A stretch of DNA of 64,000 nucleotides, taken from assembly GCA_963715045.1 (NCBI GenBank), contig CAVQRC010000006.1, positions 124,001 through 188,000 of the forward strand. The letters are read 5' to 3'. Source of the DNA: CAVQRC01 sp963715045. GTDB lineage: Bacteria > Planctomycetota > Planctomycetia > Pirellulales > Lacipirellulaceae. The notes beneath the pieces were generated by a model. It saw nothing but the letters and a program-made list of their open reading frames with translations, was not told the origin of the DNA and did no database searches. Below are positions 45,026 through 53,594 of this stretch, one piece after another; positions within the stretch are counted from its first letter, which is position 1; every line of letters starts with the position of its first letter. The position numbers and the translations under genes were made by a program.

Positions 45026-48000
45026 ATGCACTCCGACGCGAGACCCCTGGTGGTCTGTTGCTGCACGATCGCCTTGCTCGTGGCAGGTGGGGGCCCGCTG
45101 CGTGCCGCGGCGATCGACTTCGACCGCGACATCCGGCCGATCCTGTCGGACCGCTGCTATGTCTGCCACGGTCCCGATGCCGAGGCCCGACAGGCGGAGC
45201 TCCGGCTCGACCGACCCGATTCGGCAACCGCGGCCCGGGGTCACACGGCGGCGATCGTCCCCGGCGATCCCGATCGCAGTGAAGCGATCCGCCGCGTGTT
45301 CGCCATCGATCCGGCGGTTCAGATGCCGCCACCCGAGGCGAATCTCGCACTCACCGACGACGAGAAGCACCGCCTGAAGCAGTGGGTTGCCGAAGGCGCG
45401 GTGTTTCATGATCACTGGGCATTCGTGGCCGTCACCAGGCCGGAGTTCCCGGGCCACATGGGCGATGATTCGCGCTGGGCGGCGAACGCCATCGATGCGT
45501 TCGTCCGCGACCGGCTGATCGAGCAGAACCTCAGACCGTCACCGGAAGCAAGTCGCGGCAAGTTGCTGCGGAGGGTGACCCTTGACCTCACCGGGCTTCC
45601 ACCGACGCTCGCAGAACTCGACGCGTTTCTCGCCGACGAGTCTCCCGACGCCTACGAGCGGGTCGTCGATCGATTACTCGCGTCACCCCGCTACGGAGAA
45701 CGCATGGCCTGGGACTGGCTCGAGGCCGCGCGCTACGCCGACACCGACGGATTTCAAGGCGATCCCACGCGGACCATGTGGCCCTGGCGAGACTGGCTCG
45801 TGGGGGCACTCAACGAGAATCTGCCCTTCGATCAGTTCACGATCGACATGCTTGCCGGCGATCTGCTGCCCGAGCCGACCGAGCGGCAGATTCTCGCCAC
45901 CGGTTTCAATCGAAATCACATGCACAACGGCGAAGGAGGTCGCATCGCTGAGGAAACCCGTGTCGAGAATGTGTTCGATCGCACCGAAACGACCTCCACG
46001 GTGTGGCTCGGCATGACGATGACCTGCGCCCGATGCCATGACCACAAGTACGACCCGATCACGCAACGCGAGTATTACCAGTTCTACGCATTCTTCAACA
46101 ATACGTCTGAGACGGGGCAGGGACGAAGCGGGAAAGCACCGCCGATTCTCACCTGTCTCGCGGACGAACAGCGAAGATCTCGCGACCAGCTCGACCACCA
46201 GATTGCCGACCTCGAGCGGCAACTCGCAGGACCGTTTCCGGAGGTCGACCGGGCCCAGGCCGCATGGGAAGACACGGTTCGGCAACGTTACCGCAACCGG
46301 GCTCTCCGTGATTCCGCCACCCTGAGCGCGTGGCGCCGTACTGGTCCGCTTCCTCCGCCGGAAGGCGACATCACCGCTGCCTTCGAGCACGCGTACTTTC
46401 CTGAGGAGGAGAGCGTCGACCTGCCGGCCACCGAGTCCGACGAGTCGGGACGCTGGCGAGTCGCGTCGGAGTTCGTCGATGGCGTGGTGCATTCGCTGTC
46501 CGATGCTGTTGGTGCGACGTATCTGTACCGCTCGATCGACGCTCCGAGCGAGCGGGTCGTCGAGGTGTCGCTCGGGTCTGACGATGGGATCAAGGTGTGG
46601 CTCAACGGTGCCGTCGTGCTTTCCAGAAATGTCAATCGAGGCGCCGCCCCCGATCAGGAGCAACTCGCACTGTCCCTGCAGGCGGGACGGAATCATCTGC
46701 TGCTGAAGATTGTCAACACGGGAGGGGCCGGAGGGTTCTACTTCCACACGATCCGCGAGTCGATCGACGGGCTTCCCGCACAGATCGCTCGAATCGTGCA
46801 AGTCGAGTCGGCGAATCGAAGCGACGAGCAACGACAGGCCCTGGCTGATTATTATCGCCGTGAGCATTCCGATACGTGGCGGGCCATCGACCAGCGGCGG
46901 GCCCGGCTTGAGCAGCAACGCGATGCGATTTCGGGTGTCGAGGTCATGGTGATGGACGATCTGGCGGATCCGCGTGCTACCGCGATCCTTGATCGCGGGA
47001 CTTACAACAAGCCGCTCGGAGAAGTCACGGCCGACATCCCCGAGTTCCTGCGTCTGCCCGGGCGTGAGCCGCCTGCTAATCGCCTCGAATTGGCGCGGTG
47101 GCTCGTCGATCCGGCTCACCCGCTCACCGCCCGAGTCACCGTCAATCGCTACTGGCAAATGTTCTTCGGTACCGGACTCGTGGAAACGAGCGAAGATTTC
47201 GGCCGGCAAGGCAGCCGACCCACGCATCCGGCTCTCCTCGACTGGCTGGCCGCGTCGTTCGTGGACAGCGGATGGGACGTCAAGCAGTTGCACCGCCGGA
47301 TCGTCACCAGCGCAACCTACCGTCAGTCTGCATCCAGAGGCTGGTCACTGTCCGAAGCGATCGACGCAGCACCGACCGCCACAGCACAGCAGCTTGCGAC
47401 GCGAGCGGAAATCGATCCCCGCAATCGGTGGCTTGGTCGCGGGTCCCGGTTTCGCCTGCCTTCATGGATGCTGCGGGATCAAGCGCTGGCGGCGGGCCGG
47501 TTGTTGAGTGTGGTGCAGGGTGGACCGAGTGTCCGTCCTTATCAGCCAGGAGGGGTGTGGGCGGAAGCGACATTCGGCAAGATCCGTTACGAGCGCGACG
47601 AGGGGGAGTCGCTCTACCGCCGCAGCCTGTACATATTTTGGCGGCGAATCGTTGGTCCGACGTTGTTTTTCGATACGGGCAAGCGACAGACATGTGTCGT
47701 CCGCCCGACGCAGACGAATTCACCGTTGCACGCGCTGACGACGTTGAATGAGACGACTTATGTGGAGGCTTCGCGGGCGATGGCTGCCCGCGTTCTGACC
47801 GAGGCCGTCGGCTCACCTGAAGAACGTGTGAGCTGGGCATTCCGGTTGGCCACGATGCGACAACCGGCGGAAGCAGAGCGGGACCTGCTGGTCCGGCGAT
47901 GGCGTCAGTTGATCACGCGGTATCGAGACGCCCCGGAACTGGCCGGTCGCCTGCTGGCTGTCGGAGAGTCGCCCCGCGATGGGTCACTCGATCCGGCCGA

Positions 48001-48067
48001 GCACGCGGCCTGGACGGTGATATGTGCGACCATCATGAACCTCGACGAAGTGTTGAATCACGAATAG
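45026..48067 (+). CDS. PSD1 / DUF1549-DUF1553 planctomycete cytochrome-like protein
   Basis: This 1013-residue exported protein has a signal peptide (LVVCCCTIALLVAGGGPLRAAA), then a PSCyt1 domain with a heme motif CYVCH near residue 44. A DUF1549/PSCyt2 region follows (about 150-360), including WLEAARYADTDGFQ and a second CxxCH-like site, CARCHDH. A beta-rich domain occupies about 440-580, then coiled helices and a C-terminal DUF1553/PSD1 domain (about 690-1000) with NRYWQMFFGTGLVETSEDFG. Such genes are expanded in planctomycetes and paired with DUF1501 genes, as here with ten bases between. A role in degrading sulfated polysaccharides is often proposed but not established. Confidence 0.9.
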   Translation: MHSDARPLVVCCCTIALLVAGGGPLRAAAIDFDRDIRPILSDRCYVCHGPDAEARQAELRLDRPDSATAARGHTAAIVPGDPDRSEAIRRVFAIDPAVQMPPPEANLALTDDEKHRLKQWVAEGAVFHDHWAFVAVTRPEFPGHMGDDSRWAANAIDAFVRDRLIEQNLRPSPEASRGKLLRRVTLDLTGLPPTLAELDAFLADESPDAYERVVDRLLASPRYGERMAWDWLEAARYADTDGFQGDPTRTMWPWRDWLVGALNENLPFDQFTIDMLAGDLLPEPTERQILATGFNRNHMHNGEGGRIAEETRVENVFDRTETTSTVWLGMTMTCARCHDHKYDPITQREYYQFYAFFNNTSETGQGRSGKAPPILTCLADEQRRSRDQLDHQIADLERQLAGPFPEVDRAQAAWEDTVRQRYRNRALRDSATLSAWRRTGPLPPPEGDITAAFEHAYFPEEESVDLPATESDESGRWRVASEFVDGVVHSLSDAVGATYLYRSIDAPSERVVEVSLGSDDGIKVWLNGAVVLSRNVNRGAAPDQEQLALSLQAGRNHLLLKIVNTGGAGGFYFHTIRESIDGLPAQIARIVQVESANRSDEQRQALADYYRREHSDTWRAIDQRRARLEQQRDAISGVEVMVMDDLADPRATAILDRGTYNKPLGEVTADIPEFLRLPGREPPANRLELARWLVDPAHPLTARVTVNRYWQMFFGTGLVETSEDFGRQGSRPTHPALLDWLAASFVDSGWDVKQLHRRIVTSATYRQSASRGWSLSEAIDAAPTATAQQLATRAEIDPRNRWLGRGSRFRLPSWMLRDQALAAGRLLSVVQGGPSVRPYQPGGVWAEATFGKIRYERDEGESLYRRSLYIFWRRIVGPTLFFDTGKRQTCVVRPTQTNSPLHALTTLNETTYVEASRAMAARVLTEAVGSPEERVSWAFRLATMRQPAEAERDLLVRRWRQLITRYRDAPELAGRLLAVGESPRDGSLDPAEHAAWTVICATIMNLDEVLNHE

Positions 48068-48077
48068 GGCCTTGACC

Positions 48078-49529
48078 ATGGATCCACGTCTGGAAGTCGC
48101 ACGCCTGGTAACCCGCCGCGCACTGCTGGGCCGGACCGCCCAGGGTATTGGCGGGCTGGGGCTCGCCACGATGCTGAACCGTGAGACCCGGGCCGACCTC
48201 GACCGTGGACGCAGTCTCGACGTAACGCACTTCGCACCGCAAGCGAAGCGAGTAATTTATCTGCTGCAGAATGGGGCACCCTCCCACGTCGATTTGTTCG
48301 ACTACAAGCCGCAATTGAGAAAATGGGAAGGACGGCAGATTCCCGAAAGCGTCGCGGCTGGGAAGCGTTTCAGCACGATGACGGGCGGTCAGAAAGACCG
48401 CCCGGTACTTCCCGAGATCACGAAGTTCGCCCGCCACGGTGAAAGCGGGGCCACGGTTGCCAATTTCCTCCCCCAAACGGCGGCCATCGCTGACAAACTG
48501 TGCTTTATCAAATCGCTGCACACGACGCAGGTCAATCACGCGCCGGCCATCACGTTCTTCTTGACCGGCTCCGAACGACCGGGACGACCAAGCATGGGCG
48601 CGTGGCTCAGCTATGGCTTGGGAAACGAGGCCGACGACCTGCCGGCGTTTGTGGCGATGACTTCACGCGACAAAGAAGCGTCCTGCGGCCAGATCTTCTA
48701 CGACTACTACTGGGGCAGCGGCTTCCTGCCCAGCGTGCATCAAGGCGTGAAGTTTCGCGGCGCCGGAGATCCGGTGCTCTACCTTTCCGACCCGCCCGGA
48801 ATCAGTCGGGAAACTCGCCGCGATATGCTCGATGATCTGGCCGCCTTGAACGCCCGCCATTACGAAGAACTGGCCGATCCCGAGATCGTGACCCGCATCG
48901 CCCAGTATGAAATGGCATACCAGATGCAGACCTCGGTGCCGCAACTCGCCGATGTGGCGACGGAACCGGCCCACATCCTCGAGATGTACGGACCCGACGT
49001 CCAACGCAAAGGATCGTTCGCCTATAACTGCCTGCTCGCCCGTCGTTTGGCCGAACGCGGCGTGCGATTTATTCAATTGATGCATGCCGGTTGGGACCAG
49101 CATGGAAACCTCAACACGCAGTTGGAAATCCAGTGCCGGGATACGGATGCGCCCTCCGCGGCCCTGATTCGCGACCTCGAGCAGCGCGGGATGCTGGACG
49201 AAACGCTGGTCATCTGGGGAGGTGAATTCGGACGGACGCCGTTTCTCCAGGGCCAGCGCGACGCCAAGAACCTGGGCCGCGATCATCACCCCTACGCATT
49301 CACGATCTGGATGGCAGGCGGAGGAATCAAACCGGGAATCACCTACGGTGCGTCCGACGAGTTCGGTTTCAACGTCGCCGAAAACCCGGTTACCGTGCAC
49401 GACTTCCAGGCCACGATTCTCCACCTGCTGGGGATCGATCATGAACGTCTGACGTACAAGTTTCAGGGCCGCCGCTTTCGCCTGACCGACGTCCATGGTG
49501 AAGTGTTGCGGGACGTGCTGAACGTCTAG
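48078..49529 (+). CDS. DUF1501 family protein with Tat-type signal
   Basis: The 483-residue product starts at ATG 48078, with TTG 48072 as alternative. The N-terminus has a twin-arginine pattern (TRRALLGRTAQGIGGLGLAT), suggesting folded export through Tat. DUF1501 belongs to the alkaline-phosphatase/sulfatase superfamily. Visible blocks are LLQNGAPSHVDLFDYKP near residue 62, NHAPAITFFLTG near 155, GWDQHGNL near 335 and ETLVIWGGEFGRTP near 375, with a GRDHHPYAFTIW segment that would bind metal. It lies ten bases after the PSD1 gene; the two are normally partners. The substrate is unknown. Confidence 0.9.
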   Translation: MDPRLEVARLVTRRALLGRTAQGIGGLGLATMLNRETRADLDRGRSLDVTHFAPQAKRVIYLLQNGAPSHVDLFDYKPQLRKWEGRQIPESVAAGKRFSTMTGGQKDRPVLPEITKFARHGESGATVANFLPQTAAIADKLCFIKSLHTTQVNHAPAITFFLTGSERPGRPSMGAWLSYGLGNEADDLPAFVAMTSRDKEASCGQIFYDYYWGSGFLPSVHQGVKFRGAGDPVLYLSDPPGISRETRRDMLDDLAALNARHYEELADPEIVTRIAQYEMAYQMQTSVPQLADVATEPAHILEMYGPDVQRKGSFAYNCLLARRLAERGVRFIQLMHAGWDQHGNLNTQLEIQCRDTDAPSAALIRDLEQRGMLDETLVIWGGEFGRTPFLQGQRDAKNLGRDHHPYAFTIWMAGGGIKPGITYGASDEFGFNVAENPVTVHDFQATILHLLGIDHERLTYKFQGRRFRLTDVHGEVLRDVLNV

Positions 49530-49541
49530 AAGACATCGACA

Positions 49542-50269
49542 ATGAACGCGAATGAAAAAGATGACTTCGTCTTCGGATCGCCAGCCGCAAGCGGAGGCGG
49601 AGAAGAATCCACCGATCCGGCAAGTTGCCGTCGCTGCAGAGTTGCGATTCAGATTTCGCGCAACTGTTGCGGCCGCTTGCTGCCGAGACACTCCATCGCC
49701 ATGAAGGGGCGATCTACGGACTGTGGCCCGATTTGACTCTGGCTTATTGGAATCCGGCCTGGACCCGCTTCGCTTACGAGAATGGCGGAGATTCGGACTT
49801 TGGGCTTCGCTGGAATATCGGAGTGTCGATTGTTCCCGTCCTGAAGGGACCCCTCGAGGAATTCTACCGCACGGCGTTCGTGGGATGCCTGGCCAGCGGT
49901 GAGCGTTGGGATCATCTGTACGAATGCCCCAGTCCGCAACGATTTCGTCGGTTCCTGATGCGAGTTTATCCGCTGGGACGAGGTGAAGGGCTCCTGATTG
50001 TGAATGCCCGCACGATCGAGCGAGTACACTCGGTACAAGCATGCGGACGCGGCGTGATCGAGCAATATCGCGATCAAGCCGGCCTCGCTCACATGTGCGT
50101 TCACTGCCGGAGATTTCGCCGTTTCGATCCGGGAAACGAGCTGGTGACCTGGGACTGGATTGCAGAGTGGGTCATGCAATTGCCGGAACGCGTCAGCCAT
50201 GGACTTTGCCCGTTGTGTTACGAGTATCACTTCCCGCAACCGGACCGAAATCGAGTGGTGCCACGGTGA
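49542..50269 (+). CDS. PAS-like sensor with C-terminal zinc knuckle, one frameshift
   Basis: The likely start is ATG 49542, with a polar N-terminus of about 27 residues. A missing base near 49624 moves the frame so that the rest continues as LPSLQSCDSDF. The main part (residues about 30-165) resembles a PAS fold: IYGLWPDLTLAYWNPAWTRF and an LYECPSPQRFRRFLMRVYPL strand. The C-terminal 60 residues have CVHC and SHGLCPLC, the CxxC...SHGxCPxC signature common after PAS or receiver modules in signalling proteins. There is no kinase domain. The stop overlaps the start of the receiver gene by four bases (GTGA), so the two are probably coupled. Confidence 0.7.
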
Positions 50270-50646
50270 CTCATTCCAGCCAGATTCAGCGGTGCGTGCT
50301 GCTGATCGAGGATGACGCGGCATGCCGCAATTCGATTCAAGTCTTGTTGGAAATCCACGGAATGCAGGTGATCGCCGTGGAGGACGGACGAACGGCAATC
50401 GAGACATTCCGGGCTCGGCAGGACGACGTCGCCGTCGTGCTGCTGGACGTGGTGCTGCCGGGACTGAGCGGCCATGACACCTGCCAGGCCCTTCGCCGCA
50501 TCGCGAGCGAACTGCCCATCGTGTTGACCAGCGGCTACGACCAGCAACAGGCCTGTGAAGAGTTTGCCGCAGGTGAGTTCGACGGGTTCATTTCCAAAGC
50601 GGCCCCGCCAGACGTGCTTCCCAAGACACTGCGGCAGTACCTTTAG
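50266..50646 (+). CDS. Receiver-only response regulator
   Basis: The 126-residue product is a single CheY-like receiver domain. VLLIEDDAACRNS carries the acidic pair (residues about 10-16), VVLLDVVLPGLSGHD the phospho-acceptor Asp near residue 60, VLTSGY the conserved Thr or Ser, and FISKAAPP the Lys near 110. No output domain follows. GTG 50266 overlaps the stop of the PAS-like gene by four bases, suggesting translational coupling. The kinase that would phosphorylate it is not in the window. Confidence 0.88.
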   Translation: MTHSSQIQRCVLLIEDDAACRNSIQVLLEIHGMQVIAVEDGRTAIETFRARQDDVAVVLLDVVLPGLSGHDTCQALRRIASELPIVLTSGYDQQQACEEFAAGEFDGFISKAAPPDVLPKTLRQYL

Positions 50647-50681
50647 CCCGAATTCACCGGTTTCTTGGCATAGATTGTCAG

Positions 50682-51809
50682 CTACTTCCTCATCGAGGCG
50701 AGAAAATTCTCGAACAAATAGTGGCTGTCATGCGGGCCGGCCGATGCCTCGGGGTGATACTGCACGCTGAACGCGTCGTATTCCCGGTGTCGGATGCCCT
50801 CGATGGTGCCGTCGTTCAGACTGCGGTAGGTCACTTCGACGGTGGGTGGGAGCGACGACTCGTCGACCGCGAAGCCATGGTTCTGGGAAGTGATTTCGAC
50901 GCTGCCGTCGGCCAGGCATTGCACCGGCTGATTCGCGCCGCGATGACCGAACTTCATCTTGAAGGTTTCCGCACCGCAGGCCAGGGCGAGCAACTGGTGA
51001 CCGAGACAGATTCCGAAAATGGGTTTCTCACCGAGCAGCGTCTGAATCGTCTTGATCGCGTAGGAGATTGGCTCCGGATCACCGGGCCCATTGGACAGGA
51101 ACACGCCGTCGGGCGCCAGTTCAAGAATCTGGGCGGCCGTGGCGGTCCCAGGCACCACGGTGACGCGGCAGCCCTGATCGAACAGGTGCCGCGGGATGTT
51201 CCACTTCATCCCGAAATCGAGGGCCACGACGTGGGGCGAATCTGCGTCGTGGGCATGTGCAGGTCCGCGGCCATTCGTCCATTGGCTCAGGGGTTCCTGC
51301 CAGTCCCGTGGTGAATCGGGGATGACTTCGCGTACCAGGTCCCGGCCGACCAGGCCCGGGCTGGCCACCGCTTTGGCCACGAGGCGGGCGTCGTCGAGAT
51401 CGGTCGTCGACAAGACGCCTCGCATCGCTCCCTGGCTGCGGATCCGGCGAACCAGGGCCCGCGTGTCGATACCCTCGATCGCGACGATGTTCCATTCCTT
51501 GAGAAAATCGTGCAGATGCTCCTGGGAGCGGAAGTTGCTGTGGCGGCGACTGCTTTCGCGGACGACAAACCCGGCCAGATACGGCTTAGCGCTTTCTGTG
51601 TCTTCGGCATTGACGCCGTAGTTGCCAATCTGGGGATACGTCATCGTCACGATCTGGCCGCGATAACTCGGATCGGTGAGGATTTCCTGGTAACCGGTCA
51701 TCGACGTGTTGAAGCACACTTCGCCGTCGACTTCGCCGTCAGCCCCGATCGACGTTCCGGTAAACACGCATCCATCTTCGAGAGCAAGTTTGGCGGGTTG
51801 CGCACTCAT
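50682..51809 (-). CDS. carA: Carbamoyl-phosphate synthase small chain
   Basis: CarA is the glutamine amidohydrolase subunit that feeds ammonia to CarB for arginine and pyrimidine synthesis. The 375-residue product has the N-terminal CarA domain (LALEDGCVFTGTSIG, MTGYQEILTDPSYRGQIV) and a class I glutaminase with GICLGHQLLALA holding the nucleophile Cys near residue 268, FGHRGANQPV, and the His-Pro-Glu of QYHPEAS near 353. Length is standard. No carB lies in the window, so carA and carB are unlinked or separated. It converges with the receiver gene at 50646. Confidence 0.95.
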   Translation of the reverse strand: MSAQPAKLALEDGCVFTGTSIGADGEVDGEVCFNTSMTGYQEILTDPSYRGQIVTMTYPQIGNYGVNAEDTESAKPYLAGFVVRESSRRHSNFRSQEHLHDFLKEWNIVAIEGIDTRALVRRIRSQGAMRGVLSTTDLDDARLVAKAVASPGLVGRDLVREVIPDSPRDWQEPLSQWTNGRGPAHAHDADSPHVVALDFGMKWNIPRHLFDQGCRVTVVPGTATAAQILELAPDGVFLSNGPGDPEPISYAIKTIQTLLGEKPIFGICLGHQLLALACGAETFKMKFGHRGANQPVQCLADGSVEITSQNHGFAVDESSLPPTVEVTYRSLNDGTIEGIRHREYDAFSVQYHPEASAGPHDSHYLFENFLASMRK

Positions 51810-51947
51810 GGGCCTGGTTCGATCGGAGACAAAGTCTTCAGAGGATTTGCGGCGATGTTCGACAAGTGTCGTTTCTTGCCGAAGCCGCGACGACGAGAAC
51901 GGATCGGCCCAAGTCTCTGCGACCTCGAGTCCGCACGGCTAAAGTTT

Positions 51948-52074
51948 CGTTGCGCAAAGGCCCGATATGGTGCATAGGCTGTGGGTCTCCGAGAGATGTA
52001 ACCTTCGGGGTGCACCTCCCGGACAGCCGAGTTTAGAGGGCCCTTGCCCCGGCGAGCAAGGGCCCTCCTTTTTT
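51948..52074 (+). ncRNA. Candidate small structured RNA ending in an intrinsic terminator
   Basis: Between the minus-strand carA and aminotransferase genes, the plus strand holds a short unit with no open frame. A TTGCGC box at about 51950 could be a -35. It is followed by nested complementary segments (GGTGCA with TGCACC, and GGCTGT with ACAGCC) and a strong terminator at 52036-52074. A terminator pointing along the plus strand has no protein gene to end here, which suggests an independent short RNA. I could not match it to SRP, 6S or tmRNA. Confidence 0.35.
52036..52074 (+). terminator. Strong intrinsic terminator, plus strand
   Basis: A perfect 12-bp G+C-rich stem (52036-52047 with 52056-52067) with an 8-base loop is followed by C and six T. 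The U tract is only on the plus-strand transcript. No plus-strand protein gene precedes it closely. Confidence 0.75.
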
Positions 52075-52083
52075 GCCGCGGCT

Positions 52084-53355
52084 TCAGCTGATCTCGACAT
52101 TCTGCCGCTCGGCGGACCCACTCTCCCGCCGCGAGTCGCTCAGACAGCGACCAATCTGCCGGACCGCCTGACGAAGTCGCTCTTCATTCTCGACCAGTGA
52201 CATCCGCAGGTAGCCTTCGCCCGAGGGCCCAAACCCGCTGCCAGGACTCACCGCGACGTTGCCGTGCTCCAGCAGCAGCATCGCGAAATCCATCGTGCTC
52301 ATCTGCTCCCGCCACGGAGAAGGGATCGGTACCCACAGAAACATCCCCGCGGACGGTGGAGTGACCTCCCAGCCGAGCCGTTTCAGGCCTTCGCAAAGTA
52401 CGTCCCGCCGACCCTTGTAGATCGTCGACTGGACTTCAACATCCGATTCCGTGTCCCGTAGCGCAACGATGGCGGCAATCTGGACAGCTTGAAACATCCC
52501 ATAGTCGTAATACGCCTTGATCGTCCCGAGCGCCTTGATCATCTCGGAATTGCCGGCGCAGTAACCGATCCGCCAGCCGGCCATGTTGTAGCCTTTGCTC
52601 ATCGTCGTGAATTCGACGCCCACCTTCGTCGCACCCGGCGAGGCAAGGAAACTCGGGGGTCGATAGCCATCGAACGCAACGTCCGCGTAGGCGAAGTCGC
52701 TGATCACCATCAATTGGTATCGGCGGGCAAGTTTCACGATTTCGTCGTAGAAATCCTGCTCGACGACGGCAGACGAGGGATTGTGGGGATAGTTGACGAT
52801 CAACAACTTCGGCCGCGGGTAAAGGTGCTGGCAGGTGTAGGCGATGTTCGACAGCAGTTTTTCCTGGTCGGCGACCTCGAGGGCAATCACGTTGGCCGAC
52901 GCGAGCGCGACGGCGTAGACATGCACCGGGAAGTAGGGGGCCGGCACGATCGCCGTATCTCCGGGCCCCATCAAGGCCAGGCACATGTGGCTGAAGCCCT
53001 CCTTGGAGCCCAGGCAGACCATTAATTCGCTATCCGGATCGAGTCGTACGCCGTACCGCTTGAGGTATTTGCTGGTAACCTCGCGGCGCAGATTGTCGAT
53101 GCCGTTCGACTTGCTGTAGCCGTGGTTTCGGGGATCCTGCGCCGCTTCGGCCAGCTTCTCGATGACCGCCGGTGAAGGAGGATCGGAAGGATTGCCCATC
53201 CCCAGATCGATGACGTCGTCGCCCGCCCGCCGCTTCGCCAGGAGCGAGGCATTGATCCGTCCGAACATATAAGGAGGCAGTCGCTGGACGCGGGCGGCAG
53301 GTTCGACGCGAAAAGGCTCGGTCGGATCGTGGGAATCGGTTACCGGATTGCTCAT
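52084..53355 (-). CDS. Class I/II PLP aminotransferase (AlaC / LL-DAP aminotransferase-like)
   Basis: This fold-type I aminotransferase has about 423 residues from ATG 53355 (an ATG at 53376 is the alternative). Visible motifs include DLGMGNPSDPPSP near residue 50, the cofactor region GSKEGFSHMCLAL near 118, VNYPHNPSSAVV with the substrate-binding Asn near 190, ISDFAYADVAFDGY near 220, and the PLP lysine in TMSKGYNMAGWRIGY near 255. This SKxxNMAGWR form is typical of AlaC and LL-diaminopimelate aminotransferase relatives. The exact substrate (alanine, methionine/aspartate or diaminopimelate precursor) cannot be told here. It may share an operon with the SurA-like gene upstream, although repeat A2 lies between them. 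Confidence 0.85.
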   Translation of the reverse strand: MSNPVTDSHDPTEPFRVEPAARVQRLPPYMFGRINASLLAKRRAGDDVIDLGMGNPSDPPSPAVIEKLAEAAQDPRNHGYSKSNGIDNLRREVTSKYLKRYGVRLDPDSELMVCLGSKEGFSHMCLALMGPGDTAIVPAPYFPVHVYAVALASANVIALEVADQEKLLSNIAYTCQHLYPRPKLLIVNYPHNPSSAVVEQDFYDEIVKLARRYQLMVISDFAYADVAFDGYRPPSFLASPGATKVGVEFTTMSKGYNMAGWRIGYCAGNSEMIKALGTIKAYYDYGMFQAVQIAAIVALRDTESDVEVQSTIYKGRRDVLCEGLKRLGWEVTPPSAGMFLWVPIPSPWREQMSTMDFAMLLLEHGNVAVSPGSGFGPSGEGYLRMSLVENEERLRQAVRQIGRCLSDSRRESGSAERQNVEIS

Positions 53356-53510
53356 GGGGCCTGTGCTGCGGGGCATCGCCGCGCTTCAAGTCGAAATTCT
53401 GGCATCAAGGGCGGACCGCTCCACCGAGCTTGATTTTAGAACAGCGACGGCACTGGCGATATGTGGGGATCCGGCAGGCAAGGACCTCCGACGCGGCTGC
53501 CCCGCCAGAC

Positions 53511-53594
53511 TCCAGTACCTATCCCAGAGTCTCAGTGAACGCGTCCCACGGCCGGGGAATTCGGTTGCTGAGCCATTTCCGGGATCGGCTCTGA
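53511..53594 (-). repeat. Dispersed intergenic repeat family A, copy 2
   Basis: Read on the minus strand, this copy aligns with the element at 5301-5380 across most of its length: a shared GAGCCGAT edge, the core ATTCCCCGGCCGTGGGAC and an ATAGGT end. It begins exactly at the 3' end of the SurA-like gene. Confidence 0.7.

Noticed and set aside
45683..47293. Long minus-strand open frame opposite the PSD1 gene (about 536 codons)
   Set aside because: It is antisense to a well-supported PSD1/DUF1553 protein. Composition is His/Arg/Gly-rich without motifs.
51967..52074. Leader attenuator for carA
   Set aside because: The hairpin's U tract lies on the plus strand, opposite to carA transcription, so it cannot attenuate carA.
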